From positions 3,224,001 to 3,288,000 of the forward strand of contig JYIP02000001.1 of assembly GCA_001051155.2 (NCBI GenBank): DNA of 64,000 nucleotides, written 5' to 3'. The stretch comes from Chrysoporthe austroafricana (Eukaryota > Ascomycota > Sordariomycetes > Diaporthales > Cryphonectriaceae). Below, piece after piece: positions 11,397 through 23,618 of the stretch (position 1 is its first letter; every line of letters begins with the position of its first letter). The translations under genes and the position numbers were made by a program. The notes under the pieces were generated by a model. It did not search any database, was not told where the DNA came from, and was given only the letters and a program-made list of their open reading frames with translations.

Positions 11397-13102
11397 CCTT
11401 TTTTGGACACCTCCATGGCGGCTTGCAGCTCGCGCTCTTCGTCCCTGAGCACCGCCTTGCTGTACTGGAGCTTCTTCTCTTGCCTGCGCTTCTCCTCCTC
11501 CACCGCCCGGTCTCGGTCTTGCAGCGCCTTTTCGCGCTTCCGCCGCAGCTCAAGAGCCTTTTGCGCGGCCTCGTCATGCTCGACGGCTTCTGCGTCCTCT
11601 GGTGGTGGGGGCAGGGTCTGGATATAGGCTTCCACTAGGGCATCGCGTGTCTTTGTGTCCAGAGAGATGTAGCGGATGTCGGTGACGATCTGGGGCGGAA
11701 GAAGTGACGGAGACGTTTGGTTGTTTAGTTGCGATATCGATGCGCTCTTGAGAAGGGTAGCAAAGTCGGATTTGAGAGTGGCTTGTGGCATCTTCAGCCG
11801 GTTGATGTGCTCCCTATACAGCTTCTCCTTGTCCTTGTCCGGGAGTGACATGTCCTTCATTGCAGGCTCTTTTTTATATTTCCTCTTGAACTCTGGCCAG
11901 TAGAGTTTGGGTGTTGCCTTCTCCTGCAAGAGAGCCAAGTAAGGTATTCGGGGGTCCTTCTTCTCCTGCTTCGCCCTCTGCTCCTTGAGCTCTTTCAGTT
12001 TTTCCATGGACCACTCCTCCCAGACCTCCTTCCGCTCTCGTGTGGTGCTCAGAACCGTATACCTGCTGTCATCGATGATCTTTCCTTCTTCGATAAGTTT
12101 GTCCCAAGGACTATAGGGGTTGATGTGGAAGTCGTCCAGTAGATCCTTGAATAAAGCCTTCGCGTCGTCTTCCGATAGCTCCAGGCCCTCTGCCCCCTCC
12201 GGCCATTCGTCCATGCGACCATCGTCATATTCGCCGGGGTCCAATCCATACTCCTCGCCCATGGCTTGGAGCTGAAACGCCATATCTGCTTCGTCGAATT
12301 CTATAGGTTGATCGTCCTCAGCCGGGTCTTCTGTTCGCTGCCGTTTTGTAACATGCTCGTCACCATCGCCCTCTCCTTCGTCGTCGGTGACTTCGACCTC
12401 CTCGTACTCCGAGCTGTCATAATCATGCTGGCCGTCTCCGTCTTCATGTTCGGCTTCCGCTTCACTATCCGCGTCGGCTTCAGCCTTCCCAGAGCCTTGT
12501 CGTCGCGCATGCGTCCCCTCTTCTTTGCTCTCACCCGCGCCCTCCTTCTTTTTCTCAAGACCAGCCTTGTCTCTTATCCTCGCCTTATCCAGCTCCAAGA
12601 TGCCCTCCTGTAACTTGTCTGGTATGCGCCAGAAGCTCTCATTCTTGACAGGGTTGTATGCGAACCGCCGACCGCACTTGGTATACACCAGGATCCACGG
12701 CTCGCAGCCAGGTATCGCCTCTTTCGACCTCGGCTTGTCGGTAGGTTGCGGCCGTGGTCTGTCCCCATGCGCGCCTCCTCTCCCGCGGCCCCTCCCGCCA
12801 AATCCCCCCCTGTGGCTGTTCTGGTCGCGTGGCGGTTGGTTATACTGCGCCATGAAGGCGTTGGCGACGCGCGGGTCGGCCAGATTCAAGCTGGGTACGG
12901 CATTGTGCTGCATGAAACTCGTCGAGGCGTCCATAGGCTTCGGTGCAGGTGCAGGTGCCGGTGCGCTTGGTCGTGTGTACGTTGATGTCTTCGTCTCGGC
13001 ATTGTAATAGTAGGTATGCCCCGTGGGAGCCTTGTGTTCGGTCCATCCTGGCAGTAGTGGCGGCGGCGAGTTCGCCGAGGGTACGTATGTCGACTTCAAC
13101 AT
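11354..13102 (-). CDS. WW and FF domain pre-mRNA splicing factor (URN1/dre4-like)
   Basis: Single exon, 582 aa from the ATG at 13102 (upstream extension to 13150 starts only with TTG). The first WW domain is at residues 17-45: W20, YYYN at 31-34, and Tyr at 42 replacing the second Trp. An RGG-rich segment (FGGRGRGRGG) and a second WW-like domain (PWILVYTKCGRRFAYNP... SFWRIP) follow. Then come an acidic stretch and an FF domain near residues 320-390 (DAKALFKDLL, PYSPWDKL, RKEVWEEW). This order fits Urn1/dre4 and the larger CA150/TCERG1 group, which bridge splicing factors and the RNA polymerase II tail. The C-terminus is a coiled coil ending SQLARYGDGTA. The last codons lie inside a large inverted repeat, so the final residues may have been altered by that rearrangement. 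Confidence 0.87.
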   Translation of the reverse strand: MLKSTYVPSANSPPPLLPGWTEHKAPTGHTYYYNAETKTSTYTRPSAPAPAPAPKPMDASTSFMQHNAVPSLNLADPRVANAFMAQYNQPPRDQNSHRGGFGGRGRGRGGAHGDRPRPQPTDKPRSKEAIPGCEPWILVYTKCGRRFAYNPVKNESFWRIPDKLQEGILELDKARIRDKAGLEKKKEGAGESKEEGTHARRQGSGKAEADADSEAEAEHEDGDGQHDYDSSEYEEVEVTDDEGEGDGDEHVTKRQRTEDPAEDDQPIEFDEADMAFQLQAMGEEYGLDPGEYDDGRMDEWPEGAEGLELSEDDAKALFKDLLDDFHINPYSPWDKLIEEGKIIDDSRYTVLSTTRERKEVWEEWSMEKLKELKEQRAKQEKKDPRIPYLALLQEKATPKLYWPEFKRKYKKEPAMKDMSLPDKDKEKLYREHINRLKMPQATLKSDFATLLKSASISQLNNQTSPSLLPPQIVTDIRYISLDTKTRDALVEAYIQTLPPPPEDAEAVEHDEAAQKALELRRKREKALQDRDRAVEEEKRRQEKKLQYSKAVLRDEERELQAAMEVSKKGLQSQLARYGDGTA

Positions 13103-13755
13103 GTCGAAAACGCGTCGCACGGGTCGTGAAGCGAAGAGTGGTAGCTTCAAGCGTAGAGACAGCCGTCGTCCGAAAAGCTACAGGTGCTTGGTACTCGGCA
13201 AGACTTGCCTGCCGTTACGAAGATGATTATGTAATCGAAGACTCCATCTCAAATTCCTAGTACACATAGGCAGTGACATTGCTGCATCTAGGACACAGAT
13301 CGTACAGCAAATATGCAGCTAGCTTTGCCTTAAGGCCTTTGCAGTTGTTGGTCACACTCTGTGAAGGGATCTCTGTTGCTAAGAGTACCCTCGCCTGTAA
13401 TTGAGAGGTTTAAAGCGGCTGGGTGACCGTAGCACACCAAGACAATGTGGATTTTGTATGATGGCCTCGGAGGCAAGGATTTTTGGTGAGCAGGATTCAA
13501 GCCTGTGCCTGCAGAATGGCAGTCTGTACCAAGAGAAGTGTGAATGATGTCAATGTAGGGTATGCCTTGTTTCTTGTCACATAAAGGCAAGAAGTTGAAA
13601 GATTTGAATGCTCTTAAGTTTTTAGCAGACCTATTTGGAATTAGAAGGTCAGCAGCCCGCCAAAGGTCCCTGAACGCCGGCGCTGATGCACAAAATAACA
13701 TATACTAAGCCAGAGGGCTTCAGCATAGGGATCCGAACGGCCAACTCCGCAACTT
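13103..13755. other. Gap between splicing factor and TAPT1-like gene
   Basis: Promoter side of the WW/FF gene and 3' flank of the next minus-strand gene. A 123-codon ATG frame (13701-13330, minus) has no recognisable family or coding texture. Confidence 0.5.
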
Positions 13756-16700
13756 TCACCAAATACGCTTGGCGACCATCTCATACCTCATCACTCCGTT
13801 GAGATCCCGATCGCCATCGCCGCCTTTCTCCCGCTTCTCCTCCACCTTTCTCTCCCTGTCCCTTGCTTTTTTAAGCCCCTCGGGGTCGTCTCCGTAAATC
13901 CAGCGCCGCCTGTCATCACCAATTTCGACAGCACCAAAGCCACCGATCCGCCTCCCCTTTGCGTCGAAGCTCTCCTTCTCGGCCTTGCCTGTTGCTACAG
14001 CGTGCTCCTTGACTTTCATGCGAGCGTATCGGTCGCGGCTGTACCGGAGGAGGAACATACCCAAGAAGAGCTTGACAATCAGTAGTACCAGCCAGACGAT
14101 AAAGACCACCATCACCAATGTAGTCACAGCAATGGCATCATCAGTGCTCCAGGAGAACCAGGAAAATTTGCCACCGCTCGCAGATGTGGCATTAGTGGTT
14201 TCACCTTCCAGCCCGTAGACTGACCGGCCGAGGGCGTGTCGGATAACGTGATCAAGTCGATCGAGCGCCGCTGTTACTGCTGGTGACGTTGGTGTCGACT
14301 CAACGGATAACGATGTTTGGGTTGATGGAGGTAGGGGAGCCGGCATATGTGTGGCGAGGAACATGTGATAGGTCTGGAAGGATGCGCGTATGAAGAGTGT
14401 TGACAGTGGAAGTAATGGCAGACCGAGTCGGCGAGTAAGGGTCGGAGTGACGAAGGCCTGAAAGACAAGGATCAGAAGGAGTTGGCAAGGCAGCCATGCG
14501 GGCAATACTAACATTTGTGTAGTAGTCCTTGCAGAGGATGTCAAGGACTCTGCTGTAGAATTTGGGTTTGATGTTGTTGAACTTGTTGATGTATGCGTGC
14601 TTGATCCAATCCACCAACATTTCGCTGCCGATGACGACGAGGAATGGAGAGAGAACTTCTCCGGACCATAGCCATGAAGGCAGAATCGTGAAGCTCATTG
14701 GGAGGATTGAAGGATTGTGCAGTGGGACTTTGGCAGTTACGTCTTCGCCAAGCTCGATGCCGGCGCCTGGCACACTGAGACCGCCAACCTCAACCACGTT
14801 CCGCATGCCAATGATGAGCAGCACAATCCAGAGTTGGAATCGTTCCACAACATCTGCACATGTAAGTTGAAACGTATTTTCCTTCTCGAAACGTTTGAAG
14901 ACGCTGCCTTTGATCTCGACGAATTGATTGGACATTAGTAGGGTTAGAAGGGCGTTTGAGTAAGAATTGACGGCCACGTTGAGCGTGATAACCTGATAAA
15001 AGAGGGTAATGGCGTGAGCGCAGTTATATGCTAAAGCCAGGCAGAACATGCCGAACGGCAGCATGACTTTAGAACGACCAAGGCTGTTGCGCGAAAGCAC
15101 CTCAGAACTGAAGAGGCACTCAAATATGTCCTGGCCTAGGGCAGAGAGCAGCCGATCGCCGACCTACAACACAGGTCAGAATGGTTGGAAAGCGTAAAGG
15201 TCTGGTTGGTCTAAACACTCACCTCGACGAGATTATAGATGACGTAGAGTTTGACGGCCGATTGTGCCCGGATGAAATGGTACATTCGACTAGCATCGAG
15301 CTGCGTGAGGATGAGAGAGCTCACCATGATGACAGCGAACTGCAGAATATCTGCTTTGTGAAATGAACTCAAATTCGACGGCACAGATTTTGTCCTCCTG
15401 TGATGAAAAGGGCCAGTTCGTGAACGGGAAGTGTTCAGTGCAGAAAAGTTGAACCCATTTGGCCGAGTCTTTGCCCGTTCCGAAGGCGTTCGTCTCATGG
15501 AAACGCCATTGGCTTCACTGTGACCTGTCGAAGAACCGTTGGCACTGAGTTCCTTTAGCGGCTCTCGTACGCTACTCGGACTGCGTGAGGGAGCCTCTGA
15601 ACTTCTGCGGCTGTCAATACTTGGTCTCCGAGAGGGATCTCTCCCCATTCGGCCTCGTCGCCACATTCGACCCAGACCTTCCCACACAAAGCCAACTAGC
15701 CATCTTGCTTCCTTGGCGACCACGTACGCCCACCACCCAACCAGCACTCTTACTGCTAGAAAGAATCGCATTGGCAGAATGGTGAGTGTCCACAGCCAAG
15801 CATCCAAGCACGCCAGAGCACCAATAACCAGTGTCCTTTCAAGATATGGAGGGAGCAGAAGGAAATTCTTCAGCCGTTCAAACTTGACTGCACTCGACTC
15901 GTAGGGTATGTCGCTAGGATGATATACGTAGAGCGGACTCGGTCGTTGTGCGGCAAGCTCGAGCTGGAGGAACGTCGGTGCTGACAGTGGTGGAATAGGG
16001 AACGAAGGAGGCATGGGCGAAGGAGCTCGAGGACCTCTCGGCTCGTGGAAGTCTCTCGATTCATGAGGGTGCTGGGAGTCGGAGAGATGAGGTTTCGGTA
16101 CGTCAGAGGGTCCAAAGTTGCTGCTGGCCTCGGGGTTCAAGGCTGTCACTGGTCGCGAAAAATGCTGGAAAGAATCTCGTCGCGACGAAGAGAGAGCCGG
16201 TGGCTGACTGCCAGATTTCCGGTGTTGCGCAGGACTCGATAGTGTTCTCGAAGAGATAGCCGGCCGTTCCGGGTGGATATTCCTACCCAGAGGCGTATCA
16301 CCAAAGGCCTCTGATCTGCTGGCTTCAATCTTGTCAAAAGCACGGTGGGAAGGTGCGTTACTAGAGAGCTGGGTGGCCATAGATGCCCTCATGGTCGCCT
16401 CTGCGTGGCCAGCAGACAGAGGCTGCTCCCGAATAGGTGCAATGGGTAGGGAATCGGGTGACGCAGTCAACTCCTGGATCTTGGAAGCAGACAGACGCCT
16501 GACACTGCTGTGATCACTGGATTTGGTACCGGAACGGTCTCTCGTCCGCCTCGTTGTAGATGGAGTTCTTCCTGGCGCTTTCTTTGGAGCGTCTTGTGTT
16601 CCAGAGAGCAAAGATAGGCCGTCGGTGGACGAGTCTATAGCAGAGGTGGGAGCGTCTGTGTCGGTCTCGGAGACGGCGCAGGATGGGAAGTCATTAGACG

Positions 16701-17076
16701 GGTCGAGACCCATACCACCCACACTCGTATCTATCAGACCCAGTCGTGAAGACGAGCGTGATCCTGCATGTCCATTCGGGGGGCCTGCCGGGGCTGGAGA
16801 AAAGCTCTCGGATCTGTCGCGGGGAGAAGGGAGAGGCGATGGAAGGTGTGTCGTCGCATTCTCGGTGGTGGCGGGCGCAGGCCACTTTCTCTCGTCCTTG
16901 ACTGGATTATCCCCTGGCAGAGTCTCAGCTCTTGCGACATTAAATTCGGCTGTGCTGCTGTTGTCCACTCCGTTGCTAGACTCACTCTCAGGATCTGTCG
17001 CAATCGCCGTCGTCGGCTCTTGTTCCGTGCCATGCTCGCCCTCTGGCACTGCCATATCCACCTCAACAGTCGCCAT
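13756..17076 (-). CDS. TAPT1/EMP65 family (DUF747) ER membrane protein
   Basis: Exons 17076-15223, 15163-14513 and 14457-13756 (introns of 59 and 55 nt) give 1068 aa. The first roughly 400 residues are Ser/Pro-rich and disordered. The conserved Tapt1 core starts near PLYVYHPSDIPYES and FLLLPPYLERTLVIG, then continues through the exon-1 end (VKLYVIYNLVE), VGDRLLSALGQDIFECLFS and SEMLVDWIKHAYINKFN to DILCKDYYTN. It carries several membrane helices, followed by two late helices and a charged tail. In yeast the relative Emp65 works with Slp1 at the ER in protein quality control; vertebrate TAPT1 affects cilia. The GTG at 17088 is not used as start; ATG 17076 is the first usable one. Confidence 0.9.
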
Positions 17077-17626
17077 AGCGACACTCACATTGGAAAAGAA
17101 ACTGTGGATCTTGTCTTGACCATCGCTTGAACCTGGATATCGGTCTGGGGTAGTCGGACAGGTCGGGTGCAGACAGCGAAAGGGATGGCAGTGAGTCGGA
17201 ATGCAGCTGATCTGTGTGAATTGCTGTCAAGATTGTACTGGAATGGCCATCAGCGCGTCGGGGAATTTGGAGGCTCTGACAGCCTTTGACAGCCCCTGAC
17301 AGCTCCTAAAATTTTGGGCTATGACGTCGGCCAGCAGGCCCCATCAGACCCCACTACTGTAGCAGCTGCAGGGTCCTGCCACTGCAGCATACCCAGTCGG
17401 GCCAGTACAGCACAGCATCTAGGCATGCGGCTGCTATGGCCTTCTCCAAAGGAAAGAAAACGACAAAGCTCATGTTCCAGCCCCTTGGCTCCCGGTATCA
17501 CAATAATTGCAAGACAAAGTTATGTTTCACATTCTTCGTTATGCGCAAGGGATAATGGATGCACTTCCTACATAGTAGGTGTTTGTTGGATTCGATCTCG
17601 GGAGTATCCAGAAGCTTTAAACAATC
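17077..17626. other. Gap upstream of TAPT1-like gene
   Basis: Promoter region of the TAPT1-like gene and 3' flank of the next minus-strand gene. A repeated CTGACAGC/TGACAGCC motif occurs at about 17276-17305. No gene seen. Confidence 0.5.
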
Positions 17627-18751
17627 TTACTCAGTCGTAACAGCAGGTGAGAAGTCCTCAAGAAATCTCCACATAGTCCGCTCCTTGTAGGCTCTCTTTT
17701 TCCAGTCATTCGCCGTCTCAGGGAAACAATCTATCACATCAAATAGAGCTGTGTCGTGCGCGAATATGAACCACACATTCGGGTTGGCATCAGCAACCTG
17801 CGTCCGCTCAATCGTCCGGTTCGACAATGCTTCGTCATAGCAAAGCTTCGGCTCGAGGAGTGGCCCGCCAGCTTTCCTGCCGTGCTCGGTATTCAACTGC
17901 CGGAAGGCGGCGGAAAATCCGGCCCCTATCGATGACGGAAGCTGATCCGGCAGAGGGAGGTATGGCAAGGGACGGATCTCGCCGCCGTGATGACAGAGAT
18001 CTCCGCCCATCATGATGAACGTGTCTGACCCTGACCCCTCCCCGGCTTTCGAGGTTCGAGCGAGGCCGGCCATGTGACCCAGGCAGTGGCCTGGCGTGTC
18101 CAGGAGATAAAAGGAACCGTCACCGAAGAAGTCGAACGCAGGGAAGGGACCCGCTTTAAGATTGTGAGAGGTGAAGTCAATCTCGCGGACTTCCCGACCG
18201 CGGAGGTCCTCCTCTGTCACCGGCGCCTCCGGCTTGGTGGGATATCCCGGGAGGTGGGCGTCCTTGAAGCCTGGGCCCACAATGAGCTCCGTACTCGACG
18301 GGAAGGTCGTGGGATCGCCGGTGTGATCAAAATGATGGTGACTATGAGAAGGGTCAGCCACGAGCAGGTCCGACGGCCTTCATGCCGACGACACCTGCCT
18401 CCAGATCACGCTGTTTATGTCCTTAGGATCCACGCCATGTCTCTTGATGATGTCTGCAACGTGCTCCTTTGCGTCCGGCCTCCATCCATTCTTCTCGATA
18501 ACTTGCTGGATTCCCGGAACGTATCTTGTGAGGTCCAGATGCACACCTAGGTCGAACAAGGCCTTCTTCCCGCTCGGGCTCTCGATCAAGAATGACCAGG
18601 TTGGCGCTGTAGGGAAACTGCCAAGGCCCTCGATTTGCGGTTTGCATAGCTGGCTGAACGTCATGCCAGCCAGTCGCATGGTCGAGTCGATGATACTGAC
18701 TCTCGCTACGGCCCCAGATGGGACCGTGAACGGAGGCCGTTCAGCTGACAT
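17627..18751 (-). CDS. Metallo-beta-lactamase-fold hydrolase (lactonase-like)
   Basis: Exons 18751-18399 and 18341-17627 give 355 aa. The metal site is complete: H119-x-H121-x-D123-H124 in SHHHFDHTGD, H203 in DTPGHCLGH and D232 in GGDLCHH. The layout resembles AiiA-type N-acyl homoserine lactonases and the fungal lactamase MBL1. The likely reaction is hydrolysis of a lactone, lactam or ester in the cytosol; no signal peptide is seen. The 57-nt intron must begin with GC (AG|GCAGGT) to keep the metal motif in frame; a GT donor 4 nt downstream breaks the frame and meets a stop. The gene is divergent from a dienelactone hydrolase across about 1 kb, so the two may share a promoter region. The substrate is unknown. 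Confidence 0.9.
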
Positions 18752-19754
18752 CTTTCTGATTCGAGGACTAACCTTCTAACCACAAACTCTGGGCGCAGCG
18801 GGAGAGGTCCTGATCTGTGCCGACCCGACGCTGATGTGAAGACTCGATAACGTTTCCTGCCTTGCGCTCAGGACCGTCCCCGCGCTTAAACCAACGCCGA
18901 TCCTCCCGTGCAGACGGCGGGCCGACCCCCTTCGGCACATGGGCTAACGCGAGGGTGCATTTGCCGCCCAGACCGGCGGGAACCCAACGAGCAAATTATC
19001 ACGAGAAAGTGTCGCCAGCGTCGGTGGCAGTAGACAGGAGAGCTCCTCTGTCCCGAGCAGGCTCGACCAAGACGGACTGTGTCGAGGCTGGACCGTAGCA
19101 CCTAGTAGCACTCACGGACATGACCGGTACCCGCATGAGGGAATTCCGCAGTTACATTTCCAAAACATTAGGACCTAGGTCTCAGCAGGTAGCCCCGTCT
19201 GCTCACCTTCTCTTCATCCGAGGGCGGAGGCAACTCAACTTACTTCCATCAGCGCGTGTAGGAGACGGCGCTGCGGGAGGATGTCAACGAATCCATCATC
19301 TTCCGGAGATACAATGGCGTTGGGCGTAGCTCCTATGCGCTCACGGCACCGGCACGCAGGGCGCCGGCGAAGGGTCCAGGGTATATTCACCGAACCCGGT
19401 ACCGAGGCTGGCGGGGTTAAGCCTTAGTAGCGGGGAGCTTCCGAGGGGTCTCAAGCCCATTGTGACGCACGAGCTGGAGCAGATTGCGTAGGAAGCTTCG
19501 AGCAGCCGGCGGAGAGGAGTGGAGGCATGGCAGAGACGCGATACAAAAATGTCTCAAGGCTCCATTGAGAAAATCAAACTCCGTTCCGTGGTCCCGTTCG
19601 TCTCGCATCGTCCTTAAATAAACTGCAAAGACCAGCTGCAATTGTTGAGTCGAAATCACCACCACACTAGAACATTGTCGCATCCAGCCTCACGACATCT
19701 ACCTCTATAGATCCCCAGCGACCTTGCGACCGCATAGTACTCTAGATCTTCAAG
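18752..19754. promoter_or_regulatory. Shared intergenic region of divergent hydrolase genes
   Basis: About 1 kb separates the start codons of the metallo-beta-lactamase-fold gene and the dienelactone hydrolase gene. No coding sequence was found (an 88-codon minus frame at 19683-19417 has no family signal), so this is a candidate bidirectional promoter. No specific binding site can be assigned. Confidence 0.5.
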
Positions 19755-20690
19755 ATGGCCTCCAACCCACCTGCGCAATGCTGCACCATCGGTGTCAAGC
19801 ATGAGTGAGTTTCCTTCCTACCTCATACTTCTCCCCCGGGCGCCTGTCCTGGCCACGACATGACAGACTTGCCTGGCTGACGAGCGCCTCCCCTCCCTGC
19901 CTCCAGAGGCGAGCCCACCGGAGTCATGACCAAGGTCGGCAAGTATGATGCCTACATCGCCGAGCCCAAGGGCAAGAAGCACGACGGCGCCGCGCTGCTG
20001 TACATCCCGGATGTCATCGGCATCTGGCAGAACTCACAACTGATGGCCGACCAATTCGCCGCCAACGGCTACTACACCATCATTGTTGACATCTTCAACG
20101 GCGACCCTTGTCCCTTGAACCGCCCCGAGAACTTCGACGTAATGAAGTGGATCACAGAGGGCTCTGACGGCAAGAACCCGCACACCAAGGAGTTCGTCGA
20201 CCCCATCGTCGAGGTGTCCTTGAACTTCCTCAAGGAGAAGGGCTTCACTAAGATCGGCGGGCTGGGCTACTGCTTTGGCGCTAAGGTTAGTCTGCCATCC
20301 CTTGCCTCCGCTCATCTTCTACGGGGCTTTTCCAGACAGCAAGGTTCCTGACCCGCCTGCTCTGCTCAGTACGTCGTCCGACACTACAAGGACGGCATCA
20401 AGGTCGGCTTTGTCGCCCACCCCTCCTTCGTCGAGGAGGACGAGCTGGCCGCCATCACTGGCCCCTTGTCCATCGCCGCCGCCGAGACCGACCAGATCTT
20501 CCCCACTGAGAAGCGCCACAAGTCCGAGGAGATCCTGCTCAAGGTCGGCCAGCCCTACCAGATCAACCTCTACAGCGGCGTCGTCCATGGGTTCTCAGTG
20601 CGCTGCGACCTGTCCAAGAAGGTCGAGAAGTACGCCAAGGAGCAGGCCTTCCTCCAGGCCGTTGCTTGGTTTGACGAGTACCTGTTGTGA
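19755..20690 (+). CDS. Dienelactone hydrolase family protein
   Basis: Exons 19755-19804, 19907-20285 and 20370-20690 (introns of 102 and 84 nt) give 249 aa, the usual length of this alpha/beta hydrolase family. The catalytic triad is visible: C139 in GYCFGAK, D184 in AETDQIFP and H216 in VVHGF. The ATG at 19755 gives a short first exon (MASNPPAQCCTIGVKH), and the join reads on to GEPTGVMTKVGKYDAYIAEP. These enzymes open enol-lactones or related esters; fungal members include housekeeping forms (AIM2-like) and forms in aromatic or xenobiotic degradation. No targeting signal is seen. It is divergent from the metallo-beta-lactamase-fold gene. Confidence 0.93.
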
Positions 20691-23618
20691 ATCGCTGAGC
20701 CGAGGCAGGCGAGGCTATGAGAGGACGGGACCTGCGAGGGTCGGAAAGGGTGCAGATCGCGGCAGAAGAGCTTCGCTGCGGCTTATAGATGGAAGATGTC
20801 CCGTCCATGGGGAAGCCAGGGTAGCAAAGGCAAAATCTCAAATCACCAATGATCCCATACCATCACATCCGCACCGTATCTTCACTAGATCTCTGCTATG
20901 AACTTGGTTGATAAGACCATACAAATGCCCTAGTGCCTCGCCCTGACTGCCTTCTGCACCCGACGATGCGATCGGCTTCGGCGACGAGCAAGCCATGATG
21001 ACGTCACTCATCCCCGCCGGGGGTAACCATTTCATAGACCCGCTGAGGGTGCTCTCAGCGTCCGTAGGATCAAAAATCGATCTGTGCACCTAGTCCAGCT
21101 CACCGAGCCTGCATACCACATCGGGCAGCCTCCTGCTGCCCCCCCCCCAGTTCGCGGCGAGAGCCTGTCGAGGCAAGACATTCAGGCTATAAGTACTATG
21201 GTAGGAGCTAACTGGCAGCGAATGGCTAGTCGCTTGTGATCAGGCTGACTTAAATCGGCGCTTTTGACAAGTAATAATTAGAGTTTACTGGGATCCCTCT
21301 GGTCTCCATGCAAGGCTGTGCGATGGTAACTCGCCCGAATTTATCCAGACTTCTAGTTACAGTGTGCCATTGGAAGGAGGACTTGTGTCGTATTATCAAT
21401 TTGTAGCGTTCGTGGCATGCGCTGCATCAATATCGCACTGCTGCTCTTGCTATGTAAATTCGCCCATCCTCAACTGTCACCTTTCGCAAGTTACAAGACG
21501 TATGGGACCGGGTCTCTTTCCAGGTATGAGAGTCTGGGCTGAATGTCTTCCGTTGTGGAATAGCTGCTCTTGCTTCGATCTCAACCGTACTCCACACAGA
21601 ATTCTCTTAAGTTACTCTTGTGAAGAATAAGAGGCGAAACAGTGGTTTTGTTACACGGACACCCGAGGGTATTCGAAGAAGGATAAGACTTTAAGGCATT
21701 ACGAATTACGCGCCGTTGGGCATGAAAACCCGCTCGACGGCAGGAAGAACAGCACCCAACTGCATGAAGAAGGAGGCTGTGCAATAGATGCCTGAGGCAG
21801 ATGTCGGGAATCAAGGTCTATAAGTACGGCGGGAACGAGCCCGACGGATCTAGGATAGACCTGGCTCTTCAGCACTCCTTAGAATACCCTTAACAGTTAT
21901 CGTTGAATGAAGACTCCTTCCCAGCTCAGAATCCTGCCCTTGTAACAGGTTTGCTTCTACAAGAGTACGCAATGTTAAGAAACCATCTCGCTACCCTTGC
22001 TCACAAAGCGACGAGTTTCCTAGTACCAGAAGGGATCCCTAACGAAACGTTACAGTACTCTCCCCAGTACTATTTCACTGATGGAATGACCAACAGCCAC
22101 AGCCAACCTGAAGAGTACAACGTCACTCCACGTTATATAATTTGGCTTCAAGCTCAACTGTACGGCCTTTTCGTACTCTGTCCAATGAGGCAGGCCGCCT
22201 CCATGCGACCTTATGGCTTTATCATAACGTCGAAATGGTCCTGGGCGGGGCGTTTGACCTCTGGGACATCGTCGCCAACGCTAGCCAGTCATGACCCACA
22301 CAAGGGGCACCGACCAGGAGGTCGCTCAGCGTCATGTTCTGTGATGTTCTCAGCCTCAGCGGGGACTTGCGGGCCCTGGGCCGTTAGCTGCCGTGGCTGC
22401 CTAGGCGGATGGCCGAGGCTAAGGGCTTGGCAGTTGTCCATTTCGAACTAGCCAGGAGAGACTTCAGTGTTTGGGCCATGATATCTCGGACTCGTTTATA
22501 CGGAGCGGCAAACGTAGGACATCGTGTAGTATGCCGGCGACAACTATTGTCATCTGCCTCTGATTTACATCATGAATGCTCGAAAGCATGGCTACGCAAG
22601 CTCAGAAATAGTTAATGAGACTGTTTCCTTTTCAGCAAGTTCTGCCTACTTCGAATAAGCGCATCAACGATCAATGATACCCAGCTCCATTTCAATCCCC
22701 GCGGAATATGTGCAGTTTGACCACTCAGTAGGCAGCAGGCTACTGGACCTTTGGCCTTCACGCCGGCCGTGGGCACGGACTCTTGCGACCTTATCTGCTT
22801 TGATTAACCCCAAATATGCGGTGGTCGGGGCAAGAGCTGACTGAAGTCATGTTCTTTAACGATGGATGCTGGTGCTGGAGACTACGAGTGGGGAGCATCA
22901 GAACAACTCTGCGAAGGGACTATGTCGAGGAATTAGCTCCTAGAAATTCCCACTACCCAAGTGCTGGTGTTGTCGATCAATACTGTATCGGCGGGTTTGT
23001 CTATTCCTTTTTGTCAATAGGAATCACAATGGCTAGATCCTTCCACTAGCAAAAGGCCAAAGAACTCTCTCTACAGGCCCATTTTACGGTCTTGAGGCAG
23101 AGGATAACTGTAGGCAACTAATTAGCTAGTCGGCCTTATATTAGGAACCTCCTCGACCCACTCAATTGCGGACCAATCAATGATACTCCCTATGACCCGT
23201 AGGCGATCATTGTCCTTTTGTCCATCTCCACTCGGTCGATTATAGCTGTGCAGGTTCAACTCCACAGTGAGGCTGCCTACTCAGTATCAAGCTCAAGGGC
23301 GAGTTTGGCGAGTAGACGAATCGGTAGGAAGTTGAAGACCCATACGTCTGTAAATTGGGCTAATGAGGTGGCCTTGTTGAGCTTCAAAGGATGCTTAGCT
23401 AAATTGAAGCCTTCTAGTTTGTGTATCTGTTGATCTAGAGCGGCTGACCACGATGTGTGTAACCTTCATCAGCTGTGTATAAATACTATCAAAGCCTCGC
23501 AGTTCTGACGATTAATGACGCCTCATTACTACACTACCTTCACTTCCTTCACACAGAACCAAGTCTGAATCTTATATCTTCGACACCTTCTCCACGAGAA
23601 TAACACCCAAAAGCAAAA
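20691..23618. other. Large gene-poor gap (2.9 kb)
   Basis: No supported gene. A run of ten C is at 21139-21148. Open frames of up to 182 codons (21903-22451, plus) lack domain, signal or compositional support. No terminal repeats or transposase motifs were seen. Confidence 0.55.

Noticed and set aside
13330..13701. 123-codon minus-strand ATG frame
   Set aside because: No family resemblance or intron support; sits in the promoter of the WW/FF gene.
21903..22451. 182-codon frame in the gene-poor gap
   Set aside because: No signal peptide, domain or coding texture; likely chance.
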